This document shows, one piece after another, positions 32,558-42,148 of a stretch of DNA of 64,000 nt. The notes below the pieces were generated by a model. That model was not told where the DNA came from, did not search any database, and saw only the letters and a list, made by a program, of their open reading frames with translations. Origin of the DNA: Amycolatopsis solani (lineage in GTDB: Bacteria; Actinomycetota; Actinomycetes; Mycobacteriales; Pseudonocardiaceae). Every line of letters starts with the position of its first letter. The stretch's first letter is position 1. The stretch is from assembly GCF_033441515.1 (NCBI RefSeq), contig NZ_JAWQJT010000001.1, forward strand, positions 4,401,823 to 4,465,822, in the 5' to 3' direction. A program made the translations under genes and the position numbers.

Positions 32558-33172
32558 TTACTCGCCGCGCTTGAGGCCGGTCGCGACGTGCGTCGTGATG
32601 GTGGCCAGCCGCCGTCCCTGGACGCGCAGCGCGCCGAGCGCGAGCTCGTCGGGCGCCGCCGACTTCCGCGACACGAAGGAGCCGCCGTACGGGTTGCCCG
32701 ACTCCATCAGGTGCGGGTCGGTGTAGCCGAGCGGCACGACGATCGCGCCCCAGTGGTAGAAGACGTTGTTGATCGCCAGCAGCGTCGACTCCAGGCCGCC
32801 GTGCGCGGTGGACGCCGTCGTGAACGACGTCGCGACCTTGTCGGCGAGCCTGCCCTTCGCCCACAGGCCACCCGTACTGTCCAGGAACGACTTCAGCTGG
32901 GCGGCCGGGCCGCCGAACCGGGTCGGGCTGCCGATCGCGAGCCCGTCGGCCCACTCGAGGTCCTCGAGCTCGGCCAGCGCGTGGTGCGGCCCGGAGTCGA
33001 TCCAGGCCTGCCAGCGCGGGTTCTGCGCGACGGCCGCCTCGGGCGCGGTCTCCCGCACGGTCCGCACCCGCACCTCGGCGCCGGTTTCGCGAGCCCCGGC
33101 GGCGAGGGACTCGGCGAGGGCCGCGGTGTTGCCGGTCGAGCTGTAGTAGACGACGAGGATCCGTGTGCTCAC
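32558..33172 (-). CDS. wrbA: NAD(P)H:quinone oxidoreductase, WrbA type
   Basis: 204 aa flavodoxin-like protein. ILVVYYSSTGNT is the FMN phosphate loop, IGSPTRFGGPAAQLKSFLD the second FMN-binding loop, and TASTAHGGLESTLL the WrbA-specific segment. It reduces quinones by two electrons, limiting redox cycling. The start GTG 33172 rather than 33178 is supported by a TAGAGT box 8 nt upstream. It is divergent from the secreted PLD-like gene. Confidence 0.92.
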   Translation of the reverse strand: MSTRILVVYYSSTGNTAALAESLAAGARETGAEVRVRTVRETAPEAAVAQNPRWQAWIDSGPHHALAELEDLEWADGLAIGSPTRFGGPAAQLKSFLDSTGGLWAKGRLADKVATSFTTASTAHGGLESTLLAINNVFYHWGAIVVPLGYTDPHLMESGNPYGGSFVSRKSAAPDELALGALRVQGRRLATITTHVATGLKRGE

Positions 33173-33180
33173 GTCCACCG

Positions 33181-33186
33181 ACTCTA
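33181..33186 (-). promoter_or_regulatory. -10 box for leaderless wrbA
   Basis: TAGAGT on the minus strand, 8 nt before GTG 33172. Confidence 0.45.
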
Positions 33187-33256
33187 GGGGGCCCGGCCGG
33201 GGGTTCCATGATCCGGGATGTACGCGCCTTGTACGCCGGTCCGCTGTCCTGGGCCG

Positions 33257-34522
33257 ATGAAGCTCGTGACGCTCCTGGCCGCACTGGCGCTGCTCCCCGC
33301 CGTCCCGGCGCGGGCCGCCGGAGCCACGCCCGACCCGGTGATCGGGCACGCCGTGTTCAACGACCCCGCCGGGAGCACGGCCCGGCAGAACGCCATCGCC
33401 GTCCAGCTCGCCGGCCTGGTCGACCGGGTGCCCGCGGGCGAGGAGATCCGGCTGACGGTGTTCGGCTTCGACACCCCGGACACCGAGGACCGCCCGGACG
33501 CGCCGGACCTGGTCGACCACTTCGTCGCCGCGCACGAACGCGGGGTCCGGGTGAAGATCGTCCTGGACCAGGGGCAGGCCGGCAACGGCCCGCACACCCG
33601 GTTGAAGGCGGCGCTCGGGACCGACGACACCCGCCCCAGCTGGGTCGTTACCTGCGGCGACCAGTTCCCCGGCGTGCGGCGCGGCTGCATCGGCACGCGG
33701 GTCAAGCAGTGGTCCGACGGGCCCGCCTACGCCGACAACCACAACAAGTTCGGCTTGTTCTCCAAGGTGGTCCTGAACGACGGCAGCGTGCGCGCGGACG
33801 TCGTGTACGTGACTTCGGCGAACATCGGCGTCTGGGACGCGAACGAGTCCTACAACAACGCGTTCACCTACCGCGACCCCGGCACGTTCGCCGCCTACGG
33901 CCGGTACTTCGAGGACCTGCGCGCCTACCGCCACACGAAGGACGGGAACAACGACTACTACCGCGACTCCGGCTCGGGCACGGACTACCGCGCGTTCTTC
34001 TTCCCCCGCCACGAAGGTGCCGGCAAGCCGTTCGAAGACCCCGGCACGGACACGATCGTCAGCACGCTGAACTCGGTGCACTGCGGGTACACCGAGACCG
34101 ACGGCTCGAAGCACCAGACCGACGTCCGGCTCGCGATGTGGGCCTTCACCCGGCCCGCCGTCGCGCAGAAGCTGGCCGCGCTGAGCAAGGCCGGGTGCTG
34201 GGTGGACGTCGTGTACAGCTCGGCAAGCCAGGCGGTCCTGGACGCGCTGAAGGGTGTCCAGGTGACGAAGTGCGATTACCACGCCGGGCCCGGTCTGGAC
34301 ATCCGCGTGCACTCGAAGTACCTGCTGATCGACGGCGGCTTCGACGACGACATCGTCCCGCGTGTCTACACCGGCAGCCACAACTACGCGTGGTCGTCGC
34401 TGCGCCAGGAGGACGAGAACCTGCTGCGGATCATGGGCCGCGGCCCGCACACCGAGTACCTGGCGAACTTCCACCAGGTCCGCGACACCTGCCGCGCTAA
34501 GGCACCGGCTTCCACGGGCTGA
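33257..34522 (+). CDS. Secreted phospholipase D-like protein
   Basis: 421 aa with a Sec signal peptide (KLVTLLAALALLPAVPARAAG). Two HxK elements of the PLD superfamily are present: H162-N-K164 in DNHNKFGLF and H352-S-K354 in RVHSKYLLIDGG with Asp359, so two half-sites can form one active site. Likely an extracellular phosphodiesterase; phospholipid, nucleic acid or other substrates are all possible. ATG 33257 starts at the signal peptide; an ATG 39 nt upstream adds a non-signal stretch. The 3' end overlaps the convergent acyltransferase gene by 26 nt. Confidence 0.88.
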   Translation: MKLVTLLAALALLPAVPARAAGATPDPVIGHAVFNDPAGSTARQNAIAVQLAGLVDRVPAGEEIRLTVFGFDTPDTEDRPDAPDLVDHFVAAHERGVRVKIVLDQGQAGNGPHTRLKAALGTDDTRPSWVVTCGDQFPGVRRGCIGTRVKQWSDGPAYADNHNKFGLFSKVVLNDGSVRADVVYVTSANIGVWDANESYNNAFTYRDPGTFAAYGRYFEDLRAYRHTKDGNNDYYRDSGSGTDYRAFFFPRHEGAGKPFEDPGTDTIVSTLNSVHCGYTETDGSKHQTDVRLAMWAFTRPAVAQKLAALSKAGCWVDVVYSSASQAVLDALKGVQVTKCDYHAGPGLDIRVHSKYLLIDGGFDDDIVPRVYTGSHNYAWSSLRQEDENLLRIMGRGPHTEYLANFHQVRDTCRAKAPASTG

Positions 34523-35306
34523 CTGTGTCGGTCGGCCGCGTCGGGTCGTGGAAGCGCGGGCGGTCCAGCTCGCCGCGGCGCAGCGGGACCAGGCCGTCGG
34601 TGATGGCCTGCATGATCTTCGCGTGCGCGCGCACCCCGGCGCCGGGGCGCTCCGGCTCGACGTCCGACAGGTCGACGGGGTCGCCGAAGTGCACCTGGAA
34701 CCGCGGCCGGCGCAGTGGCGCGCTGAGCCCGGAGCGGGCGAGCGGGACCAGGTCGGCCGGGCCGTTCACGGTCTCGGTGCCCCAGTAGACGGCCTCGTGC
34801 GCGCCCCACTGGCTGATCGGGATCACCGGCACGCCCGAGGCGAGCGCCAGGCGGGCCGCGCCGGTCTTGCCGCGCTCCGGCCACAGGCCCGGGTCGTGGC
34901 TGATCCGGCCCTCGGGGTAGACGATGATCGGCTCGCGCGTGGTCTTCATCGCCTCGACGGCCTCGGCGAACTGCCCGACGGCGGTCCCCGCGTGCTTGCG
35001 GTCGACCCGCAGGTGCCCGCTGACCCGCAGCGCCGGCCCGATCACGGGCGCGTCCAGGATGCCGCCCGCCAGCATGAACCGCGGGTTGATGCCGATCCGC
35101 TTGCACGCCGCCATCAGCACGAACGCGTCGAACACGCCGATGTGGTTCGCGGTCATCAGCAGCGGCTTGCCGCGCAGCCGCGCCGGGATCCGGCCGGTGA
35201 CGGTGAGCCGCCCGACCAGGTTCACCAGGCCGCGGTCGATGTTCAGCATGGTCCGCCAGATGGCGGGGGCACGGCGGGGCGGTTCGGCGGTGCGCAGCGC
35301 GAGCAT
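34497..35306 (-). CDS. Lysophospholipid acyltransferase, PlsC family
   Basis: 269 aa. The catalytic HX4D motif is H55-IGVF-D60 (TANHIGVFDAF), and YPEGRISHDPG is the glycerol-3-phosphate-binding block. It acylates lysophosphatidic acid or a similar acceptor at the inner membrane. ATG 35306 gives a short amphipathic N-terminus. It is divergent from ftsK and overlaps the PLD-like gene at the 3' end by 26 nt, an arrangement that may give antisense transcription. Confidence 0.9.
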   Translation of the reverse strand: MLALRTAEPPRRAPAIWRTMLNIDRGLVNLVGRLTVTGRIPARLRGKPLLMTANHIGVFDAFVLMAACKRIGINPRFMLAGGILDAPVIGPALRVSGHLRVDRKHAGTAVGQFAEAVEAMKTTREPIIVYPEGRISHDPGLWPERGKTGAARLALASGVPVIPISQWGAHEAVYWGTETVNGPADLVPLARSGLSAPLRRPRFQVHFGDPVDLSDVEPERPGAGVRAHAKIMQAITDGLVPLRRGELDRPRFHDPTRPTDTVSPWKPVP

Positions 35307-35448
35307 GGGCAGAGCATGGCAGACGCCGTTTTCACCCGAATGCGCACTCGCCGGATCGGTTCACCCGGATGGCCGTCCGGCGCCGGTTGTGAGGCAGAAG
35401 TTCACCCTGGGCCGAGAGTGGCGCACGGGACGATCGGCCACGGGCGGT

Positions 35449-35454
35449 TACCGT
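35449..35454 (+). promoter_or_regulatory. -10 box for leaderless ftsK
   Basis: TACCGT lies 6 nt before the ftsK ATG. Confidence 0.45.
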
Positions 35455-35460
35455 TGACGC

Positions 35461-37956
35461 ATGGCTGGGTCGGCGACGAGGAAGAGAAGCACGGGAAGCG
35501 GCGCGAAGGGGGCGGCGGCGCGCAAGCCGCGTACACCCGCGAAGCCACGCCCACGTTCGTCGCCCGCCCGCAAGCCCGCGCCGCGCCGCAAGACCCCCGG
35601 GATCTTCGGCAAGGGCGTCCGCGGCACCTGGAACCTGCTGGCCAAGGGCACCGGAACGCTGGCGCGCACGGTCGGGCGCACCCGTGAGCTCGAGGCCGAA
35701 CACCGGCGTGACGGGCTTGCGCTCGGCCTGATCGCGCTGGCCATCGTGGCGGCCGTCGGGGTCTGGTGGCGGGCCGCCGGGCCGATCGGGGCCGGGGTCG
35801 AGATCGCCACGCGGACCGTCCTCGGCGCCGGCGCGGTCACGCTGCCGCTGGTGCTGGTCGTGGTCGCCGTCGCGCTGATGCGCTCCGAACCGCACCCCGA
35901 GACGCGGCCGCGGATGGTCATCGGCACGATCATGGTCGTCCTGTCGGTGCTCGGGATGCTGCACATCTTCACCGCGCTCCCGGACACCAACGACGGCCGG
36001 ATGTACGCCGGCGGCATCATCGGCGCCTTCTCCGGCGGCCTGCTCACCATGGGCGTCACCACCTGGGTGGCTGTGCCGATCCTCATCCTCGCGCTCGTCT
36101 TCGGCATCCTCGTCTTCACCGGCACGCCGGTCCGCGAGATCCCGCAGCGGCTGCGCAACTGGGGCCTCGACGAGGAGGAGATCGCCGAAGCCGAGGCGCT
36201 GCGCACCGGGTTCGCGACCGACGAGGACGCCGTCACCGAGGCGGACCCGAAGGCCGCGCGGCTGCGCAAGCCGTCTCGCCGCCGCCAGAGCAGCGACGCG
36301 AACCCCGAGCAGCTCGACATCGACGCCGCGCTCGCCGAGGTGCCGACGCCGCTCAAGCCGCCCAAGGCTGTGCCCAAGCCGCCGGTCGAGGTGCCCGAGA
36401 AGAAGCCGAAGAAGGCACCGGAGCCGCCGCTGGCGGTCACCCGGACCGTGGAAGGCGACTACCAGCTCCCGCCGCCCGACCTGCTGAAGCTCGGCGACGC
36501 GCCGAAGTCCCGCAGCAAGGCCAACGACGCCATGATCGAGGCGATCACCGGCGTGCTGGAGCAGTTCAACGTCGACGCGCAGGTCACCGGCTTCACGCGC
36601 GGCCCGACGGTCACGCGCTACGAGGTCGAGCTCGGCCCGGGCGTGAAGGTCGAGAAGATCACCGCGCTGACCAAGAACATCGCCTACGCGGTGGCCACCG
36701 ACAACGTCCGGCTGCTGGCGCCGATCCCCGGCAAGTCGGCGGTCGGCATCGAGGTGCCGAACTCCGACCGCGAGATGGTCCGCCTGGGCGACGTCCTGCG
36801 TGCGCCGTCCACGGTCAAGGACAACCACCCGATGGTGATCGGCCTCGGCAAGGACATCGAAGGCCACTTCGTCACCGCGAACCTGACGAAGATGCCGCAC
36901 CTGCTGGTCGCGGGCTCGACCGGTTCCGGTAAGTCGAGCTTCGTCAACTCGATGCTGGTGTCGCTGCTCGCGCGCGCGACGCCGGACGAGTGCCGGATGA
37001 TCCTGATCGACCCGAAGATGGTCGAGCTGACGCCGTACGAGGGCATCCCGCACCTGATCACGCCCATCATCACCCAGCCGAAGAAGGCCGCCGCCGCGCT
37101 GGCCTGGCTGGTGGAGGAGATGGAGCAGCGCTACCAGGACATGCAGGTCAACAAGGTCCGGCACATCGACGACTACAACAAGAAGGTGAAGTCCGGCGAG
37201 ATCACCGCGCCGCCGGGCTCCGAGCGCGAGTACCGGCCGTACCCGTACATCATGGCGATCGTCGACGAGCTCGCCGACCTGATGATGACCGCCCCGCGCG
37301 ACGTCGAGGACGCGATCGTCCGCATCACCCAGAAGGCCCGTGCCGCGGGCATCCACCTGGTCCTGGCCACGCAGCGGCCGTCGGTCGACGTCGTCACCGG
37401 CCTGATCAAGACCAACGTCCCTTCGCGGCTGGCCTTCGCGACGTCGTCGCTGACCGACTCGCGGGTCATCCTGGACCAGCCGGGCGCGGAGAAGCTCATC
37501 GGCATGGGCGACGCCCTGTACCTGCCGATGGGCGCGGGCAAACCGGTCCGCATCCAGGGCGCCTTCGTCGGCGACGAAGAGATCGCGGCGGTCGTCAACT
37601 ACGCCAAGGAGCAGGCACAGCCGGACTACCAGGACGGCGTCACGGCGCAGAAGGCCGGCGAGAAGAAGGAGATCGACCCGGACATCGGGGACGATCTGGA
37701 CGTCCTGCTGCAGGCGGCCGAGCTGATCGTGACCTCCCAGTTCGGCTCGACGTCGATGCTGCAACGCAAGCTCCGCGTCGGCTTCGCGAAGGCGGGGCGG
37801 CTGATGGACCTGCTGGAGAGCCGGGGGGTCGTCGGCCCGTCGGAGGGTTCGAAGGCCCGCGACGTGCTGATCAAGCCGGAGGAGCTGGAGGGCGTCCTCT
37901 TCATGATCCGCGGCGGTGGCCCGGTGGACGCGGACTCCGGCGACGAGGACGAGTAG
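35461..37956 (+). CDS. ftsK: DNA translocase FtsK/SpoIIIE
   Basis: 831 aa. A very basic N-terminus (Lys/Arg/Pro/Ala), about four membrane helices (roughly residues 80-230), an acidic linker, the RecA-like motor with Walker A GSTGSGKSSFVN near residue 484 and Walker B IMAIVDELADLMM, and a C-terminal gamma winged helix that reads chromosomal polarity sequences (LIVTSQFGSTSMLQRKLRVG). It pumps DNA through the closing septum. In relatives the next gene on this side is argA; here 3.6 kb of other genes is inserted. Confidence 0.95.
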   Translation: MAGSATRKRSTGSGAKGAAARKPRTPAKPRPRSSPARKPAPRRKTPGIFGKGVRGTWNLLAKGTGTLARTVGRTRELEAEHRRDGLALGLIALAIVAAVGVWWRAAGPIGAGVEIATRTVLGAGAVTLPLVLVVVAVALMRSEPHPETRPRMVIGTIMVVLSVLGMLHIFTALPDTNDGRMYAGGIIGAFSGGLLTMGVTTWVAVPILILALVFGILVFTGTPVREIPQRLRNWGLDEEEIAEAEALRTGFATDEDAVTEADPKAARLRKPSRRRQSSDANPEQLDIDAALAEVPTPLKPPKAVPKPPVEVPEKKPKKAPEPPLAVTRTVEGDYQLPPPDLLKLGDAPKSRSKANDAMIEAITGVLEQFNVDAQVTGFTRGPTVTRYEVELGPGVKVEKITALTKNIAYAVATDNVRLLAPIPGKSAVGIEVPNSDREMVRLGDVLRAPSTVKDNHPMVIGLGKDIEGHFVTANLTKMPHLLVAGSTGSGKSSFVNSMLVSLLARATPDECRMILIDPKMVELTPYEGIPHLITPIITQPKKAAAALAWLVEEMEQRYQDMQVNKVRHIDDYNKKVKSGEITAPPGSEREYRPYPYIMAIVDELADLMMTAPRDVEDAIVRITQKARAAGIHLVLATQRPSVDVVTGLIKTNVPSRLAFATSSLTDSRVILDQPGAEKLIGMGDALYLPMGAGKPVRIQGAFVGDEEIAAVVNYAKEQAQPDYQDGVTAQKAGEKKEIDPDIGDDLDVLLQAAELIVTSQFGSTSMLQRKLRVGFAKAGRLMDLLESRGVVGPSEGSKARDVLIKPEELEGVLFMIRGGGPVDADSGDEDE

Positions 37957-38040
37957 CCGGTCCCCTGGCTGGTGCTTCAGGCTGTTCCGTGCGGTTTACT
38001 GGTGCGAAACAGCGTGAAGCGCTGCCGAGGAGGTGTTCGG

Positions 38041-39264
38041 GTGCTGCGGAGTTTCCGGCTGGGCAACCACCGCTCGTTCCGCGACGAGCAGGAGCTGCTG
38101 CTGATGCCCGCGCGGCCAGGTGACGTTCGCACAGCCGTTCCGGTCGCGGCGATCTACGGTGCGAACGCCTCCGGCAAGTCGAACCTGCTGAACGGTCTCT
38201 GGTACATGCAGACGGCGGTGCTCGAAACTGTCGGCGGCATCGGCTCGGCAGAGGGCTTCCGGCTCGACGACGGCGAGGAAGAGGGAGCCTCCTCCTACGT
38301 GGTCGAGCTCGTCGCGGACGGCAACCGCTACACCTACGGGTTCGTCGTTCGAGGTGAAATCGTCGAACAAGAGTGGTTGTACTCGTACCCGGAAAAGCGC
38401 CGGAGGGTGCTCCTCGAGCGAACCGGGGAACATCTCAAGTTCGGCAGCACCGTCCCGGACCTCAAGGCCAAGCTGACCGTCCTGGACGGACTCATCCAGC
38501 CGGACGCACTCGTCCTCGGTATCTGCAAGCGTCTCTCGCTGGAGCCGTTGATGCCGGTCTACGAGTGGTTCAAAGCCGGAGTCCGCATCCACTACCGGTA
38601 TGCGGAGGAGACAACGGATTCGCTCGGACAACGAGTCGCAGCCTTCCTCCGACGCGGCCCGGAACATTCACGGCGGCTTCTGGGGCTGTTGGTCGCTGCC
38701 GATGTCGGCATCACCGATATCTCGGTCGAGGACATCGGCGAGCCCATCCGCCAGCCGCACGCCCTGACGGCGCTGCAGCGGGTCCGGCGGCCCGGCCCCG
38801 GTCAAGCGCGGCTGAGGTTCAAGCACGGCGTTTCCGGTGTTCCCTTCGATCTGGTCGACGAGTCCGCCGGCACTTTGAACTGGCTCGATCTCCTGCCTGC
38901 GGTGCTCGATGTGCTCGACGCGGGTCAGTTGTTCGTGGTCGACGAGATCGACGGCAGCCTCCACCCGCGGCTGACCGCGAAGCTGATCGAGCTGTTCCAG
39001 TCTGAGGAGACCAACCCGCACGGCGCGCAGTTGATCTTCACGACGCACGATACGAGTTTGCTGGGGACCATGCTGGGTGGTGACCTGCTCGACCGCGACC
39101 AGGTTTGGTTCGTCGAGAAGGGTGAAGACGGCGCCAGCGAGCTGTATCCGCTCACCGATTTCAAGCCGCGCAAGGATCAGAACACCGAACGACGGTATCT
39201 CGCGGGCAGCTACGGTGCCGTCCCGGTCCTGGGTGACTTCGGGGAAGCGATCGCCGGACGGTGA
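38041..39264 (+). CDS. AAA-family ATPase, RloA-like (defence pair)
   Basis: 407 aa ABC/SMC-type ATPase. [18 protein letters not shown] is the typical N-terminal strand of AAA_15/OLD-like proteins; Walker A GANASGKS at residues 40-47; Walker [14 protein letters not shown] with Asp301-Glu302; switch His336 in [12 protein letters not shown] 38041 has GAGGAGGTG 5 nt upstream; earlier starts overlap nothing conserved. It overlaps an RloB gene by 4 nt. ATPase plus RloB pairs occur in restriction islands and in the AbiL abortive-infection system, so phage defence is likely. More AT-containing codons than ftsK suggest acquisition. Confidence 0.88.
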   Translation: MLRSFRLGNHRSFRDEQELLLMPARPGDVRTAVPVAAIYGANASGKSNLLNGLWYMQTAVLETVGGIGSAEGFRLDDGEEEGASSYVVELVADGNRYTYGFVVRGEIVEQEWLYSYPEKRRRVLLERTGEHLKFGSTVPDLKAKLTVLDGLIQPDALVLGICKRLSLEPLMPVYEWFKAGVRIHYRYAEETTDSLGQRVAAFLRRGPEHSRRLLGLLVAADVGITDISVEDIGEPIRQPHALTALQRVRRPGPGQARLRFKHGVSGVPFDLVDESAGTLNWLDLLPAVLDVLDAGQLFVVDEIDGSLHPRLTAKLIELFQSEETNPHGAQLIFTTHDTSLLGTMLGGDLLDRDQVWFVEKGEDGASELYPLTDFKPRKDQNTERRYLAGSYGAVPVLGDFGEAIAGR

Positions 39265-39824
39265 CCAGGCGGGAAAACAGCGATCGGCGGCGTCCGGCGT
39301 TCCGGGAGCAAAGGCTCTCCCTGTTGGTGGTCTGCGGCGCCAAAGCGACGGAGCCGGCTTACCTCGAAGGGCTGAAACGTGCCCGCCGCAATCCGGCTGT
39401 CACGGTGAAGGTGAAGGTCAAGGCAGCGGATCCCGAGGCGGTCGTCAGGTACGCCGCGGAACTGAGCGATCGCGCCAGGGGCGCCCATGACGAGGTGTGG
39501 TGTGTCGTCGACGTCGACGAATTCGACCTCGAGCGAGCGGTTGTGCTCGCTCGGCGCCTTGGGGTCAACTTGGCTGTCTCGAATCCCTGCTTCGAATACT
39601 GGCTGTTGCTTCACTTCGAAGCTTGCGCGGCGCCCATGAACTGCTACGGCGATGTGGAAAAGCGGTTGCTCCGGCACCTACCCGGCTACCGCAAGTCCGC
39701 TTTGCGCTTCGCTCACTACGAGCACGGCGTCGACGCAGCGGTGCGGCGCTCGCGCCACCCCGAAGCCGGGCACGCTCGCAATCCGTCCACGCAGGTGGGC
39801 CTGCTGGTGGAGAAGATGCTCTGA
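39261..39824 (+). CDS. RloB-family protein (defence effector)
   Basis: 187 aa. [18 protein letters not shown] (Glu31), the DVDEFD stretch (residues 84-89) and [13 protein letters not shown] (107-119) are the hallmarks of the RloB family. The Glu followed by DxD recalls a TOPRIM-like nuclease site, which is an inference. GTG 39261 lies in the stop of the ATPase gene (GTGA), so the two products are made together. By analogy to AbiLi/AbiLii, the ATPase would sense infection and RloB act on nucleic acid, but neither step is shown. Confidence 0.85.
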   Translation: MTRRENSDRRRPAFREQRLSLLVVCGAKATEPAYLEGLKRARRNPAVTVKVKVKAADPEAVVRYAAELSDRARGAHDEVWCVVDVDEFDLERAVVLARRLGVNLAVSNPCFEYWLLLHFEACAAPMNCYGDVEKRLLRHLPGYRKSALRFAHYEHGVDAAVRRSRHPEAGHARNPSTQVGLLVEKML

Positions 39825-39866
39825 GGCCGGTGCAACCCGCCGCCCAGTCCCTTCCGTCCTGAGCAC

Positions 39867-40304
39867 GTGGACCTACAGCGATTCGTGGCCGGATTGTTCG
39901 CCTTCGCCGTCGTGACGGTGGGCGCCGGGAGCTCGGTCGCCACCGGGCAGCCCGCCGCCCCTCCGGGGGCGGGGGCGCCGCCGTCGTCGACGGTGAGTGC
40001 GCCGGCCGGTCGCGATGTCACCCTGCGGCTCGGGCAGGAAGCCGCCGTGCAGGGGCGGGACCTGACCGTGCGCTACACCCGGGTCGTCTCCGACTCGCGG
40101 TGCCGCCCGAACATGACGTGCGTCTGGCAGGGCGAGGCCACGCTGGCGTTCCTGCTGAAGGAGCCCGGACGCGGCGAGAGCACCACGGCCGAGCTGCACA
40201 GCGGCCCGCGCACCGGCCCGCAGGCGACGTCGTTCGCCGCCGGCCGGATCGAACTGGTGTCGGTCAGCGAGGACGGTGGGCAGGCCACGGTCCGGATCAG
40301 CTGA
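39867..40304 (+). CDS. Small secreted protein
   Basis: 145 aa with a signal peptide (FVAGLFAFAVVTVGAGSSVATG) and a Pro/Ala-rich linker, followed by a beta-rich domain holding one Cys pair (SRCRPNMTCVWQGEA). The CxxxxxC-W-x-G pattern is seen in small exported actinobacterial proteins of unknown role. GTG 39867 starts directly at the signal. The stop overlaps the convergent nitroreductase stop by 8 nt. It is not obviously part of the defence pair upstream (42-nt gap). Confidence 0.7.
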   Translation: MDLQRFVAGLFAFAVVTVGAGSSVATGQPAAPPGAGAPPSSTVSAPAGRDVTLRLGQEAAVQGRDLTVRYTRVVSDSRCRPNMTCVWQGEATLAFLLKEPGRGESTTAELHSGPRTGPQATSFAAGRIELVSVSEDGGQATVRIS

Positions 40305-40905
40305 GCGGTGTGCCCCAATGGTCGAGGTAGGCCACTTCGGACAGCGGGTTCCGCGGCGCGGGCTTGAAGTCCGGCACCGTCGTGTAGGCCACCGGCAGCA
40401 GGCCGGCCTGCGTGTGGCCGGCCGGGATGCCGAGGATCTCCGCCGCCTCCGCTTCGCGGGAGAGGTGGTACGTCGTGAGCGTCGAACCCAGGCCGCGGGA
40501 GCGCAGGGCCAGCTGGAAGTTCCACACCGCCGGGAAGATGCCGCCGTAGAAGGCCGCGTCGGTCGCGTTGTCGCCGGTCGGCCGGCCCTGCAGGACCGGG
40601 ATGACGAACACCGGGACGCGCTCGATCACGTCGACCAGGTGCCGCCCGGACGCCAGCGCCCGCGGGTCGGCGTCCGCCTTGCCGGCCAGGTAGGCCTCGC
40701 CGACTTCACGAAACAGCACCCCGAGGCGGTTCTTGACCTCCTGGTCGCGCACGACGAGCCAGCGCCACGCCTGGACGTTGCCGGGCGTCGGCGCCTGCAG
40801 CGCCAGGTTCAGGCACTCTTCCAGGACCGCGGCTTCGACCGGCCGGTCGAGGTCGAGCTTGCGGCGCACCGCGCGGGTCGTGCTGAGCAGGTGATCGATC
40901 TCCAT
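40297..40905 (-). CDS. Nitroreductase-family flavoprotein
   Basis: 202 aa. LLSTTRAVRRKLDLDRPV is the nitroreductase N-terminal FMN-binding block (the usual RRSxR appears as RAVRRK), followed by ALQAPTPGNVQAWRW and GGIFPAVWNFQLALRSRGLGS. Probably reduces nitro compounds, quinones or flavin analogues with NAD(P)H. ATG 40905 has GATGGGG upstream. Confidence 0.88.
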   Translation of the reverse strand: MEIDHLLSTTRAVRRKLDLDRPVEAAVLEECLNLALQAPTPGNVQAWRWLVVRDQEVKNRLGVLFREVGEAYLAGKADADPRALASGRHLVDVIERVPVFVIPVLQGRPTGDNATDAAFYGGIFPAVWNFQLALRSRGLGSTLTTYHLSREAEAAEILGIPAGHTQAGLLPVAYTTVPDFKPAPRNPLSEVAYLDHWGTPLS

Positions 40906-40956
40906 GACCCCATCCTGGCCCAGGTGCACCCGGGCGCACCTGGGCCGGGCCGGTCG

Positions 40957-41391
40957 TCAGCCGCCGAACTTGCGGACCGCCTGGTAGTACGTCCAGGCGG
41001 CGCCCTTGCAGGCCACGTTGGACCCGCAGACGCTCTTCAGGTCGCTGTAGAGGTTGTCGTCGATCTTCAGCCGGTTCGCCTCGGAGAAGCGGCCCTGCTT
41101 CTTGTAGTTGCGGTAGCCGAAGTCGTGCCGGTGGCAGCCGGGCAGGAACTGCCAGCCGAACGGGGTGTCCGGCGACCACGAGCAGCCGTCCGACGACCAG
41201 TCGAGCTGGCCGGAGTAGGGCGCCTGGTTCCGGATCGACTCGAACCCGGACAGGGACGTGGAGAAGAGGTACTGGTCGGTGACCGTCGGGATGTCGACGG
41301 CCGCCGCGGTGCCGGCGCCCGCGAGGACGCCTCCGCCGACAGTCACGGCCACCGCCACGGTGGCCCCCAGGTTCCGCAGAGTCGTGCGCAT
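40957..41391 (-). CDS. Secreted prokaryotic phospholipase A2
   Basis: 144 aa with a signal peptide of about 31 residues (GATVAVAVTVGGGVLAGAGTAAA). The active site is PGCHRHDFGYRNY, where H89-D90 is the catalytic pair of actinobacterial PLA2; the two Cys of WSSDGCS and PGCHRH and the two near residues 122-128 would form disulfides. It releases fatty acids from phospholipids outside the cell. ATG 41391 has AAGGAAG upstream. It lies in the accessory island between ftsK and argA. Confidence 0.93.
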   Translation of the reverse strand: MRTTLRNLGATVAVAVTVGGGVLAGAGTAAAVDIPTVTDQYLFSTSLSGFESIRNQAPYSGQLDWSSDGCSWSPDTPFGWQFLPGCHRHDFGYRNYKKQGRFSEANRLKIDDNLYSDLKSVCGSNVACKGAAWTYYQAVRKFGG

Positions 41392-41542
41392 CGTTGCTTC
41401 CTTGCCGATCGAGTGACTTCGTGCCCGATCAGCTTCGGGCAACGCAGTGGCGCAGGTCACCGCCCGAAAGGAGGTTGTCGGGAAAATTTCCCCCTGACTT
41501 CGACCCCTAGGCGGGAATCGTCCAGCTGCCGTAGGGGGTGGC

Positions 41543-42094
41543 TCAGAGCTGCAGCAGCATCCGCGAATTGCCCAGCGTGTTCGGCTTCGCGTACGGCAGG
41601 TCCAGGAACTCCGCCACACCCGTGTCGTGCGAGCGCCGCATCTCCTCGAACACCTCGTGCGACACCGGCGTCCCGTCGATCTCCACGAAGCCGTGCCCGG
41701 CGAAGAAGCTCGTCTCGAAGGTCAGCACGAACAGCCGCATGAGACCGAGCTCACGGGCCTCCTCCACCAGGCGCGACACGAGCACCCGGCCGACGCCCTG
41801 GCCGCGGACCGCTTTGTCGACCACCACCGTGCGCAGCTCGGCGATGTCCTCCCACAGCACGTGCAGCGCGGCCGCGCCGACGACTTCGTCACCCAGTTCG
41901 GCGACCCAGAACTCCTGGACCGCCTCGTACAGCGTGACCAGGTCCTTCTCCAGCAGGACGCGGCCGGCGTCCGAGTCGACGAGGGCCTTGATCTTGCGGA
42001 CGTCGGCGATCCGCGCGCGGCGGACGGTCGGGCTGGGGGAGTCGGACGGCACGAGCGTCAAGCCTGCCACATCGGCTGGCGCGGGCGTTGTCAC
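41543..42094 (-). CDS. argA: Amino-acid N-acetyltransferase (ArgA-like GNAT)
   Basis: 183 aa single GNAT domain. [17 protein letters not shown] starts the fold, [20 protein letters not shown] carries the acetyl-CoA loop, and [10 protein letters not shown] follows. It matches the short actinobacterial ArgA (Rv2747-like), which acetylates glutamate or glutamine for arginine synthesis. GTG 42094 is the only sensible start. Divergent from rimO. Its position between ftsK and pgsA agrees with the M. tuberculosis order. Confidence 0.85.
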   Translation of the reverse strand: MTTPAPADVAGLTLVPSDSPSPTVRRARIADVRKIKALVDSDAGRVLLEKDLVTLYEAVQEFWVAELGDEVVGAAALHVLWEDIAELRTVVVDKAVRGQGVGRVLVSRLVEEARELGLMRLFVLTFETSFFAGHGFVEIDGTPVSHEVFEEMRRSHDTGVAEFLDLPYAKPNTLGNSRMLLQL

Positions 42095-42135
42095 TACCGG
42101 GCTACGCCGTCGTCGGGTCGTCCGGGCCCGGCGGC

Positions 42136-42141
42136 TACCCT
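42136..42141 (+). promoter_or_regulatory. -10 box for leaderless rimO
   Basis: TACCCT lies 7 nt before the GTG of rimO, the same layout as at 53236. Confidence 0.5.
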
Positions 42142-42148
42142 GAACGTC

